A DNA stretch of 64,000 nt, from contig CAZKXI010000002.1 in assembly GCA_964556755.1 (NCBI GenBank), positions 192,391 to 256,390 of the forward strand, read 5' to 3'. Source of the DNA: UBA4085 sp964556755 (GTDB lineage Bacteria > Acidobacteriota > Aminicenantia > Aminicenantales > UBA4085). Below are positions 27,564-35,312 of the stretch, piece by piece. The position numbers and the translations under genes are program-made. Position 1 is the first letter of the stretch, and every line of letters begins with the position of its first letter. Under the pieces are notes generated by a model. It saw nothing but the letters and a program-made list of their open reading frames with translations. It ran no database searches and was not told the origin of the DNA.

Positions 27564-28799
27564 ATGCTCCGGACTCTCGTCCGCAATCTCGTCCGCGACC
27601 TTGTCCGCCAGCCGATGCGGACGCTTCTAACCTTGTCGGGCGTCGTCTGGGGGACGTTCTCGGTCGTCCTGCTGATCACCTTCGGGGACTCGGTCTCCAA
27701 AGCCCAGATGAAGCAGTTCCACGGCATGGGCCAGGGCATCGTCCTAATCTTCCCCTCGCGGACAACACGGCCCTGGCAGGGCTTCGTCAAGGGCAAGCCG
27801 ATCCGGATCACGCCCGAGATGGTCGAGGCTCTCCCCGACAAGGTCCCGGGAATCGAGCTGATCAGTCCCGAGTTCGTCGGCAGCCGCCTGATCGGCTACG
27901 GCCGCAGCCAGCTTCGCAACACCGTACGGGGCATCAATCCCGAATTCGAGCTGATGCGCAACACCATCGCGGCCGAGGGGCGTTTCATCAACCCGCAGGA
28001 CATGGCGGCCCGCCGGCGGGTCTGCATGATCGGGGACGTCCTGGCCGCCGACTTGTTCGGGACGGCCAAGCCCGTCGGCCGGACGGTCCTCATCGACAGC
28101 GTCCCCTTCCTGGTCGTGGGGGTCATGCGGCCCAAACAGCAAAACTCCAACTACAACGGCCAGCGGGACGAGCGCTGCGCCTTCATCCCCTGGACGACCT
28201 ACGCCTCCCTGTACGGGACGAAATACGTCTCCAACATCATCTTCCGCCCCCTGGACCCCGGACGGACCAAGGCGGCCCTGGAAGGCGTCAAGAAGCACTT
28301 GGCCAAGCTCGTGGGCTTCGATCCCGCCGATCCGGACGCCCTGGGGGTCTGGGACACCATGGAGTTCGAAAAGCAGATCACGGTCTTCCTCCTGGCCTTC
28401 ACCATGTTCCTGGGCCTGATCGGATCTTTCACCCTGCTGGTGGGCGGCGTCGGCGTAGCCTCGATCATGCGCGTCGTGGTCGACGAGAGGACGCGGGAGA
28501 TCGGGGTCAAGCTGGCCGTGGGAGCCCGCCGCCGGACCATCCTGGGACAGTTCTTCGGCGAGTCGATCCTGATCATGCTCCTCGGTGGCGCCGTCGGCTT
28601 CGGCCTGTCGGCCGCGGCGATCCGGGCCGTCCAGGCTTTCCCCCAGGAAGGCTTCACCGAGTTTATCGGCTCGCCCTCCCTCAACCCCGTCGTCATCGCC
28701 GCCACGGTCCTGATCCTTCTGACGATCGGGGTCATCGCCGGCATGATCCCGGCCCGGACGGCCGCCTCGACGGACCCCATCGAGGCCTTGAAGAGATAG
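27564..28799 (+). CDS. MacB/FtsX-type ABC transporter permease (first of pair)
   Basis: A 411-residue permease. It has an N-terminal helix (TLLTLSGVVWGTFSVVLLI), a large periplasmic MacB_PCD domain (about 45-270), then three C-terminal helices with the family motif ERTREIGVKLAVGARRRTIL and the ending ARTAASTDPIEALKR. MacB-type transporters work by mechanotransmission from the cytoplasmic ATPase to the periplasm. The ATPase is a separate protein here. It is paralogous to the next gene. Confidence 0.87.
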   Translation: MLRTLVRNLVRDLVRQPMRTLLTLSGVVWGTFSVVLLITFGDSVSKAQMKQFHGMGQGIVLIFPSRTTRPWQGFVKGKPIRITPEMVEALPDKVPGIELISPEFVGSRLIGYGRSQLRNTVRGINPEFELMRNTIAAEGRFINPQDMAARRRVCMIGDVLAADLFGTAKPVGRTVLIDSVPFLVVGVMRPKQQNSNYNGQRDERCAFIPWTTYASLYGTKYVSNIIFRPLDPGRTKAALEGVKKHLAKLVGFDPADPDALGVWDTMEFEKQITVFLLAFTMFLGLIGSFTLLVGGVGVASIMRVVVDERTREIGVKLAVGARRRTILGQFFGESILIMLLGGAVGFGLSAAAIRAVQAFPQEGFTEFIGSPSLNPVVIAATVLILLTIGVIAGMIPARTAASTDPIEALKR

Positions 28800-28800
28800 C

Positions 28801-30051
28801 ATGAATCCGACCCTGCCCCGCTTCTTCTGGAACGAGTACCGCAAGCGCCGCAAGAAGACCGCCCTGATCACTTTCGCCCTGTTCTGGGGCACCTTGTCGA
28901 TCCTTCTGCTGATGGCCTTCGGGCGAGGCATCACCACCCAGTTCAAGGTCGCCTTCAGCGGCTTGGGCGAGACCCTGATCATGGTCTACGGCGGGCAGAC
29001 CTCGCTGCCGTTCCAAGGCCTGGCCAAGGGGCGGCGGATCACTCTTCTTCCCGAGGACATCGCCTATCTCAAGGAGCGGATTCCCGAGATTCGCCGGATC
29101 GTCCCCGAATGCTACACCTTTCTCCAGGTCTCCGCCGGCGGCAAGGAGATCAACCGCACCATCCACGGCACGACGGAGGAGTTCTCCGCGCTCCGGACCC
29201 AGATTCCCCAGATGGGCGGCCGCTTTCTCAACGTCGATGATGTGGCCGAAGGCCGCAAGGTCGCCTTCATCGGCTGGCAGGTGGCCCTGGATCTTTTCGG
29301 GCCGGCCGAAGCCGTCGGGCGGGAGATCGTCATCAACCGCATCCCCTTCAAGGTCGTAGGGGTCCTGAAGAAGAAGATCCAGAACTCGATGTATAACGGC
29401 CCCGATGCCGAGCAGGTCTACCTGCCCTTCAGCGCTTACCGCCAGATCGACAACAGCCGCCGCCTCAACCAGATTCACATCCAACCGCGGGACGCCTCCC
29501 AATCCAAGCTGATCGAGAGCCGGGTCAGGGCCCTGCTCGGCCGGAAATACCGCTTCTCGCCCGACGACACCTACGCCATCAGCTTCTGGAATACCATCGA
29601 CAACGCCAAGGAGGCCGAGGCCATCTTCAAGGGCATCGAGACCTTCCTCGGCCTGGTCGGGGCGCTGACCCTGCTCATCGGCGCGGTCGGCGTCACGAAC
29701 CTGATGTACGCTGTGGCCAAGGAGCGGACCAAGGAGATCGGCGTCAAGCTGGCCATCGGCGCCCGGCGGCGGGTCATCGTCCAGCAGTTCCTGCTGGAGA
29801 CCCTGTTCATCTTCGCCAAGGGCACCTTCTGGGGCTTCGTGGCCGCCTTCAACATCGTCCACCTCATCCGGCTCGTCCCCATCGCCTACAATTCGATCGG
29901 CGTCCAGGCCTACCTGCTGCGGCCGGAGTTCTCCCTGCAGATCCTCCTGACCAATGTGGCCCTCGTCGGCCTCCTCGTCTTCCTGTCGGGCATCTTCCCG
30001 GCCTTGCGGGCCTCGAGATCGGATCCCATCGAATCCCTGCGCTACGAATAG
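28801..30051 (+). CDS. MacB/FtsX-type ABC transporter permease (second of pair)
   Basis: A 416-residue permease of the same build as its neighbour: N-terminal helix (ALITFALFWGTLSILLLM), periplasmic domain, and C-terminal helices with ERTKEIGVKLAIGARRRVIV and ending RASRSDPIESLRYE. It starts one base after the upstream stop. Two different permeases with one ATPase suggest a heterodimeric membrane part. The cargo is unknown. Confidence 0.87.
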   Translation: MNPTLPRFFWNEYRKRRKKTALITFALFWGTLSILLLMAFGRGITTQFKVAFSGLGETLIMVYGGQTSLPFQGLAKGRRITLLPEDIAYLKERIPEIRRIVPECYTFLQVSAGGKEINRTIHGTTEEFSALRTQIPQMGGRFLNVDDVAEGRKVAFIGWQVALDLFGPAEAVGREIVINRIPFKVVGVLKKKIQNSMYNGPDAEQVYLPFSAYRQIDNSRRLNQIHIQPRDASQSKLIESRVRALLGRKYRFSPDDTYAISFWNTIDNAKEAEAIFKGIETFLGLVGALTLLIGAVGVTNLMYAVAKERTKEIGVKLAIGARRRVIVQQFLLETLFIFAKGTFWGFVAAFNIVHLIRLVPIAYNSIGVQAYLLRPEFSLQILLTNVALVGLLVFLSGIFPALRASRSDPIESLRYE

Positions 30052-30063
30052 GGAGAGACCCCC

Positions 30064-30750
30064 ATGATCGAACTGCAAGGCATCACCAAGATCTACAAGA
30101 TGGGCAGCCAGACGCTGGAGGCTCTCCGCGGGGTCAGCCTTAAGATCGGGAAAGGCGAGCTCATCTCCATCATGGGCCCGTCCGGATCGGGCAAGTCGAC
30201 TCTGATGAACATCGTCGGCTGCCTGGACACCCCGACCGGGGGGGACTACCGTCTCGACGGCCGGAACGTCGCCGGCCTGACCTTCGACCAGCTGGCCGCG
30301 GTGCGCAACCGCAAGATCGGCTTCGTCTTCCAGAACTTCAACCTCCTCCCCTATTCGACGGCCTGGGAGAACGTCGAGCTGCCGATGCTGTTCGACGGCA
30401 AGAATCACCGCCAGCGCCGGGAGCGGGTCAGGGAGCTTCTCAACGCCGTCGGGCTCTACGAATGGCGCGAGCACCGGCCCTCGGAGCTCTCCGGCGGGCA
30501 GCAGCAGCGGATCGCCCTGGCCCGCTCGCTGGCCAACGATCCGCCGATCCTCCTGGCCGACGAGCCGACCGGCAACCTCGACTCGAAGAGCGGCCGGGAG
30601 ATCATGGACATCCTGATGCGGCTGTGGAAGGAAGGCCGGACGATCGTCATGGTCACCCACAACGACGAGATCGCGGCTCGGTCGGAGCGGGTCATCCGCC
30701 TCTTCGACGGCCAGGTCGTCCCGTCCGATCCGGATCAAGGGGCCCGCTGA
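30064..30750 (+). CDS. ABC transporter ATP-binding protein (LolD/MacB type)
   Basis: A 228-residue ATPase with Walker A GPSGSGKST, Q-loop FQNFNLLPY, signature LSGGQQQRIALARSLA, Walker B LLADEPTGNLD and H-loop VTHN. The sequence ADEPTGNLDS is typical of the MacB/LolD/FtsE group that pairs with FtsX-like permeases. It is last gene of the export operon. No clear terminator follows before the convergent exporter genes. Confidence 0.93.
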   Translation: MIELQGITKIYKMGSQTLEALRGVSLKIGKGELISIMGPSGSGKSTLMNIVGCLDTPTGGDYRLDGRNVAGLTFDQLAAVRNRKIGFVFQNFNLLPYSTAWENVELPMLFDGKNHRQRRERVRELLNAVGLYEWREHRPSELSGGQQQRIALARSLANDPPILLADEPTGNLDSKSGREIMDILMRLWKEGRTIVMVTHNDEIAARSERVIRLFDGQVVPSDPDQGAR

Positions 30751-30825
30751 GGCTCAAGCCGGACGGCTGGGAAGGGGTCGCCGATCCGCGCCGGATGATA
30801 GCCCCGCGGGCCAGGCCCTGAGGCC

Positions 30826-32745
30826 TCAATCGAGCTCGGACTGCCCCGCGCAGAGGCGGTAATAGCGACCCTGGGCCTGCAGCAGCGAGGCGTGGTCGCC
30901 AAATTCGATGATCTCGCCGTGCTCGAGGACGGCGATCGCGTCCGCCCGCCGGACCGTCGAGAGGCGGTGGGCGATCACGAAGGCCGTCCGGCCCTCGAAC
31001 AGCGCGGCCATGCCGCGGGCGATGTGGCGCTCGGTCCGGGTGTCGATGGAGCTGGTCGCTTCGTCCAGGACCAGGACCGGCGGCGCGGCGGCGTAAGCGC
31101 GGGCGATGGCCAGCAGCTGGCGTTGGCCCTGGGAGAGGTTGGCTCCGTCCCCCCTCAGCTTGGTGGCATAGCCTTCGGGCAGCCTGCGGATGAAGGAATC
31201 GGCGCTGGCGGCTCGGGCCGCGCTCCGGCACTCCTCGTCGGTCGCCTCCAGGCGGCCGTAGCGGATGTTGTCCATGACCGTCCCGGAGAAGAGGTGCGTC
31301 TCCTGGAGAACCATGCCGAGGGAGCGGCGCAGATCGTCCTTGCGGATCCTCCGCACGTCGATCCCGTCGTAGGTGACGGCCCCCGCCTCGACGTCGTAGA
31401 AGCGGTTCAGGAGATTGATGACCGTCGTCTTGCCGGCGCCGGTGGAGCCGACGAAGGCGATGGTGTGGCCGGGCCTGGCCCGAACGCTGAAATCCTTGAG
31501 GACGGGCGTCTTCCCGTCATAGGAGAAGCTGACTTTCTCGAATCGCACATCCCCCCGCAGCGGGACGAGCTCGGCCTCCCCCTCCCCGCCGGACCGAGGG
31601 ACGCGCCAGGCCCAGCGGGAGGCTGCCGCTCCCCGGGGCTCGAGCCCCGCCTCGACCGCTCCGGCGTCCCCGGCCTCGGCCAAGGTGACGTCCCCGTCGT
31701 CGACCTCCGGCTCCCGGTCCATGACCTCGAAGACGCGCTCCGCCCCGGCGACGGCCGCCAGGATGTTGTTGATCTGGGCTGTAATTTGGTTGATGGGCAT
31801 GCCGAAGTGCCGGGAGTACTGGAGGAAGGCGGCCAGGGATCCGACATCGAAGCGGCCGGCGATGGTCAGCATCCCGCCGAAGACGGCCGTGCCGGCATAG
31901 AGGATGTTGTTGAGGTTGCCCATGATCGGCATGATGACGCCGGCGTAGAAGCTGGCCTTCGTGGCCGTGCCGCGGAAATCCTCGTTGATCCCGGCGAAGG
32001 CCCGCCGCATGGCCGCTTCGTGGTTGAAGACCTTGACCTCCCGCAGGCCGCCGATCGCCTCTTCGATGGTCCCGTTGAGCCGGCCGAGGAGGGCCTGCTG
32101 CTTCTGGAAATACGTTCGGCTCTTGCCGCCGATCTTCCGGCTCCAGAAGAGCATGAGGGCCAGAACGGCGGCGGTCAGCGCGAAGAGGCGGGGGCTGAGG
32201 ACGATCATCATCCCGACCGAGCCGACGAAGGTCAGGCCGCTGGAGAGAAGCTGGGTCAGGCTCTGCTCGAACAGGAGCTGCACGTTGTCCACGTCGTTGG
32301 TGAAGCGGCTCATCAGCTCGCCGTGGGCGTGAGTATCGAAGAAGCGCAGGGGCAGCCCCTGCATCTTGTCGAACAAGTCGCGTCGGATGGCGTGGACGGT
32401 CCGCTGGGCCAGCCGGATCGTGAGGCGCGACTGGAGGTAGAGCGCCAGGGCGCCGAGAAGGTAGATCCCCCCCAGGACGACAAGGGCGCCCGCCAGTCCT
32501 CCCATATCGCCGGGGACGATATAGCGGTTGATGAGCGGCTTCAAGGCGTAGGATCCGGCCAGCGTTGCGGCGGTTCCGACCAGAAGGAGGAGGACGATCA
32601 GGGCCACCAAGCCCCGGCTGCGACCGAGATACCCGAGCAGCCGCGAGAAGCCCGCCCGGAAGTTTTTGGGCCGCTCGTAGCTGCGCGCGCCCGGCCCGCC
32701 CCGTCCGCCCATGACGGGCATGGGCCGCTTGGCCTCGGCCGTCAT
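30826..32745 (-). CDS. ABC exporter subunit, consensus catalytic Walker B
   Basis: A 639-residue fused membrane-ATPase half transporter. Six helices (for example GLVALIVLLLLVGTAATLAG) precede an ATPase domain with Walker A GSTGAGKTT, signature LSQGQRQLLAIARA and Walker B VLVLDEATSSID with catalytic Glu. The signature has Gln in place of the first Gly of LSGGQ. A linker of about 40 residues rich in Ala/Gly/Glu sits just before the ATPase domain. The start at 32745 overlaps the partner stop by ATGA; longer frames upstream lie in the partner gene. It forms a heterodimer with the next-listed gene. Confidence 0.88.
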   Translation of the reverse strand: MTAEAKRPMPVMGGRGGPGARSYERPKNFRAGFSRLLGYLGRSRGLVALIVLLLLVGTAATLAGSYALKPLINRYIVPGDMGGLAGALVVLGGIYLLGALALYLQSRLTIRLAQRTVHAIRRDLFDKMQGLPLRFFDTHAHGELMSRFTNDVDNVQLLFEQSLTQLLSSGLTFVGSVGMMIVLSPRLFALTAAVLALMLFWSRKIGGKSRTYFQKQQALLGRLNGTIEEAIGGLREVKVFNHEAAMRRAFAGINEDFRGTATKASFYAGVIMPIMGNLNNILYAGTAVFGGMLTIAGRFDVGSLAAFLQYSRHFGMPINQITAQINNILAAVAGAERVFEVMDREPEVDDGDVTLAEAGDAGAVEAGLEPRGAAASRWAWRVPRSGGEGEAELVPLRGDVRFEKVSFSYDGKTPVLKDFSVRARPGHTIAFVGSTGAGKTTVINLLNRFYDVEAGAVTYDGIDVRRIRKDDLRRSLGMVLQETHLFSGTVMDNIRYGRLEATDEECRSAARAASADSFIRRLPEGYATKLRGDGANLSQGQRQLLAIARAYAAAPPVLVLDEATSSIDTRTERHIARGMAALFEGRTAFVIAHRLSTVRRADAIAVLEHGEIIEFGDHASLLQAQGRYYRLCAGQSELD

Positions 32746-34487
32746 GACGCGCCCCCCTCCCCCTGGGAGCGGCAGATCTCCCGGTAGATGGCGTTGCCGG
32801 CGAGAAGCTCGGCATGAGTCCCCGCGCCGGCCATGCGGCCGTCGTCCAGGACGACGATACGGTCGGCGTCCTTCACGGAGCTGACCCGCTGGGCGATCAT
32901 GAGGATCGTGGTGCCCTTCCGCTTCGAGGCCAGCTCGGCCCGCAGGCGGGACTCCGTGGCCGTGTCGATGGCGCTTGTCGCATCGTCGAGGATCAGGATG
33001 GCCGGCTTCTTCAGCAGGGCCCGGGCGATGCACAGCCTTTGCTTCTGGCCGCCGGAGACGTTGACCCCGCCCTGCCCCAGGACCGTCCGGTAGCCCTCGG
33101 GAAAGCCGCGGATGAAGCCGGCGGCCTGGGCGATCCGGGCCGCCTCCTCGATCTCCCCGTCACCGGCGGCCTCGTCGCCCCAGAGGAGGTTCTCCCGGAT
33201 CGTGCCCGAGAAGAGGATGTTCTTCTGCAGGACCATGGCGACGCCCGCCCGCAGATCCTCGATCCGGTAATCGCGCACGTCGATCCCGTCCACCAGGAGG
33301 CGGCCGCCCGTGACGTCATAGAGGCGGGGAATGAGGCTCACCAAGCTGGTCTTGCCGGCCCCGGTGCCGCCGACGATGGCCACGAACTCGCCCGGGGCGA
33401 TGGCCAGGTCGATCCCCGAGAGGACGTTCCTTCCTTGTCCCCCCGTCCCATAGCGAAAATCCACGTTCCGGAACTCGATCCGGCCCCGGCGCACGCGAGG
33501 GGGCCTTCCGGCGCCGGGAAGAGGCGCCTTATCGACGATATCAATCTCCGTCTCCAGGACTTCGATGATGCGCTTCCCGCAGGCTTCGGCCCGGGCCAGC
33601 AGGACGAAGATCATGGAGAAGATGATGATGCTGAAGAGGATCTCCATGATATAGCTGATGAAGCTGAGCAGCTGCCCCGTCCCCATGCTCCCGGCGTAAA
33701 CCATCCGGCCGCCCAGACCGATCACCGCGATCATGGCCCCGTTCATGATCAGGATCATCACCGGAAACATCAGGCTGATGAGGCTCCCGGCCCGGATGGC
33801 GGCTTCCATGAGCCGGTCGTTCGAGTGGCGGAACTTGAGCTTCTCGTGGGAGGCGCGGACGAAGGCCTTGACCACGCGGATGGCGATCAGGTTCTCCTGG
33901 ACGGTCCCGTTGAGCCCGTCGATGCGGGCCTGCACGGCGGAAAACAGCCGCTCCGCCCGGCGCAGGATCAGGGAGATGGCGAGAACAAGGGCCGGGATGG
34001 CCCCGGCCAGGACGAGAGACAGCCGGGCGTTGATGCTGACGGCGAAGATCGCGGCGGAGACGAGCATCAGAGGGGCCCGGAGCAGCATCCGCAGGCTCAT
34101 GAGCAGGGTGATCTGCAGCTGCCCGACGTCGCTCGTCAGGCGGGTTACGAGGGACGGCTCGCTGTAGCGGTCGAGGGCGGAGAAGGAGAAGGCCTGGATC
34201 TTGTCAAAGAGCGCCTGGCGGAGATTGGCCCCGAAGCCTTGGGCCGCTTCGGCCGAGCTTCTCATGTTGAGAGTGCCCAGGCCGATACAGGCCAGGGACA
34301 GAAAGGCCATGAGAGCGCCCGTCCGGGCGATGGCGCCGATGTCTTGCGAGGCGATCCCGACGTCCACGATCCGGCCCATGAGCATCGGCAGGAGCATCAG
34401 GGAGGCGACGTCAGCCAGCATCAGGGCGACGCAGGCATAGACGAATTTCCGGTACGTTCCGAGATGCGCGAGCAGCTTGTGGATCAT
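32742..34487 (-). CDS. ABC exporter subunit, degenerate Walker B
   Basis: A 581-residue half transporter: six helices, Walker A GGTGAGKTS, signature VSGGQKQRLCIARA, Walker B ILILDDATSAID. The residue after the Walker B Asp is Asp, not the catalytic Glu. Together with the LSQGQ signature of the partner this marks one degenerate ATP site, as known in heterodimeric exporters such as TM287/288. Substrates of that group are lipids, drugs or peptides; the one here is unknown. The start at 34487 is chosen because it opens the first membrane-domain helix, with upstream sequence not protein-like. Confidence 0.88.
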   Translation of the reverse strand: MIHKLLAHLGTYRKFVYACVALMLADVASLMLLPMLMGRIVDVGIASQDIGAIARTGALMAFLSLACIGLGTLNMRSSAEAAQGFGANLRQALFDKIQAFSFSALDRYSEPSLVTRLTSDVGQLQITLLMSLRMLLRAPLMLVSAAIFAVSINARLSLVLAGAIPALVLAISLILRRAERLFSAVQARIDGLNGTVQENLIAIRVVKAFVRASHEKLKFRHSNDRLMEAAIRAGSLISLMFPVMILIMNGAMIAVIGLGGRMVYAGSMGTGQLLSFISYIMEILFSIIIFSMIFVLLARAEACGKRIIEVLETEIDIVDKAPLPGAGRPPRVRRGRIEFRNVDFRYGTGGQGRNVLSGIDLAIAPGEFVAIVGGTGAGKTSLVSLIPRLYDVTGGRLLVDGIDVRDYRIEDLRAGVAMVLQKNILFSGTIRENLLWGDEAAGDGEIEEAARIAQAAGFIRGFPEGYRTVLGQGGVNVSGGQKQRLCIARALLKKPAILILDDATSAIDTATESRLRAELASKRKGTTILMIAQRVSSVKDADRIVVLDDGRMAGAGTHAELLAGNAIYREICRSQGEGGAS

Positions 34488-34583
34488 GGTTGAGCAGGAC
34501 GGCTCTGGACGCGGCCGGAGGGAGAGGATAGGTTCCGGGCCGGGGAATGTCAAGGGTGGTTGGAGCGCCTGAGCGCGGCGCCA

Positions 34584-34659
34584 TGGAGCCAGCGAGAGGG
34601 ATCGAACCTCCGACCTGCTGATTACGAATCAGCCGCTCTACCGACTGAGCTACGCTGGC
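34584..34659 (-). tRNA. tRNA-Thr (anticodon CGT)
   Basis: A 76-nt cloverleaf with acceptor GCCAGCG/CGCTGGC, D-arm, anticodon stem GCTGA/TCAGC with loop TTCGTAA (anticodon CGT, reading ACG), and T-arm with GGTTCGATCC. CCA is encoded. It lies just after the ABC exporter start, transcribed in the same direction from its own promoter. Confidence 0.95.
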
Positions 34660-34676
34660 TTCGGGAAGAGGGCCAT

Positions 34677-34705
34677 AAATTAGCCGAAATCTCCTCCCCT
34701 GTCAA
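34677..34705 (-). promoter_or_regulatory. Promoter of tRNA-Thr
   Basis: Minus strand consensus TTGACA (34700-34705), 17 bp, TAATTT (34677-34682), 17 bases before the tRNA 5-prime end. Spacing and position are right, but the -10 is weak. Confidence 0.55.
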
Positions 34706-34816
34706 TCGAAGGGCGCGGGAAAGCCGGGTAGGCGAGCGCTGAGCATAGGAAGGCCGGGAGGGGGCGGGAGGGCAAGGAGGAGGAGGAGCGGTTGAGCCTG
34801 ACGGGTCGCTGGGGCG

Positions 34817-35194
34817 CTACTTGGAGGCCCGGGCCTGGGCCTTGCCCTTGTCCTTGCGCCACTGGTCGTAGCCTATCTCCAGCAGCTCGGCCTTGGCGCA
34901 ATCGTCGGCGTTGCTGATCCGCAGGCCGACCTCGACCTTGCCGCCCTTGGCCTTGGCCCAGATCACCTGGCCCTTGAGCGAACAGGAACGTCCCCGCTCG
35001 GGACTGTGCATCTTGAACTGCAGATCGGCCCCCGGCTGCAGGTCCCCGCCCAGGTCGAGCACGACGCGGAGGCCTTCCCGCGAGACGTTCTCGATGACCG
35101 CCTCGCCCCTTTTCGCCGTCGGCTTCTCGACCTTGACCAGCTCAACGGGGACAAGGCACTCGAAGCGGAGGAACTTCCTCTTCTCTTCGCTCAT
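34817..35194 (-). CDS. PilZ-domain protein, predicted c-di-GMP receptor
   Basis: A 125-residue stand-alone PilZ protein. Both ligand motifs are present: RKFLR (RxxxR) at about residues 6-10 and NVSREG ([D/N]xSxxG) near residue 41. It should therefore bind cyclic di-GMP and act as a small effector, often on motility, exopolysaccharide or secretion. The last 15 residues are Lys-rich. The start at 35194 gives the normal N-terminus; longer in-frame starts run through the SMC promoter. No diguanylate cyclase gene is nearby. Confidence 0.85.
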   Translation of the reverse strand: MSEEKRKFLRFECLVPVELVKVEKPTAKRGEAVIENVSREGLRVVLDLGGDLQPGADLQFKMHSPERGRSCSLKGQVIWAKAKGGKVEVGLRISNADDCAKAELLEIGYDQWRKDKGKAQARASK

Positions 35195-35264
35195 TGGCCT
35201 CAGTGTGGCATGAATCTTCAGCCATTTCAAGCCCAAAGTTTCCGGCCGCGGCCCATCTTCGCAG

Positions 35265-35293
35265 TTGAGCCGGGCCCCGGCTTCGACTACAAT
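35265..35293 (+). promoter_or_regulatory. Promoter of smc, short leader
   Basis: TTGAGC (35265-35270), 17 bp, TACAAT (35288-35293). The ATG at 35313 would lie about 13 nt into the transcript and has no Shine-Dalgarno before it. Confidence 0.55.
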
Positions 35294-35312
35294 ACCCCCC
35301 TCGCGAAATCCC

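Noticed and set aside
34560..34742. Plus-strand open frame reading NLRPADYESAALPTELR
   Set aside because: It is the well-known false frame across the complement of a tRNA gene; the tRNA-Thr cloverleaf explains it.
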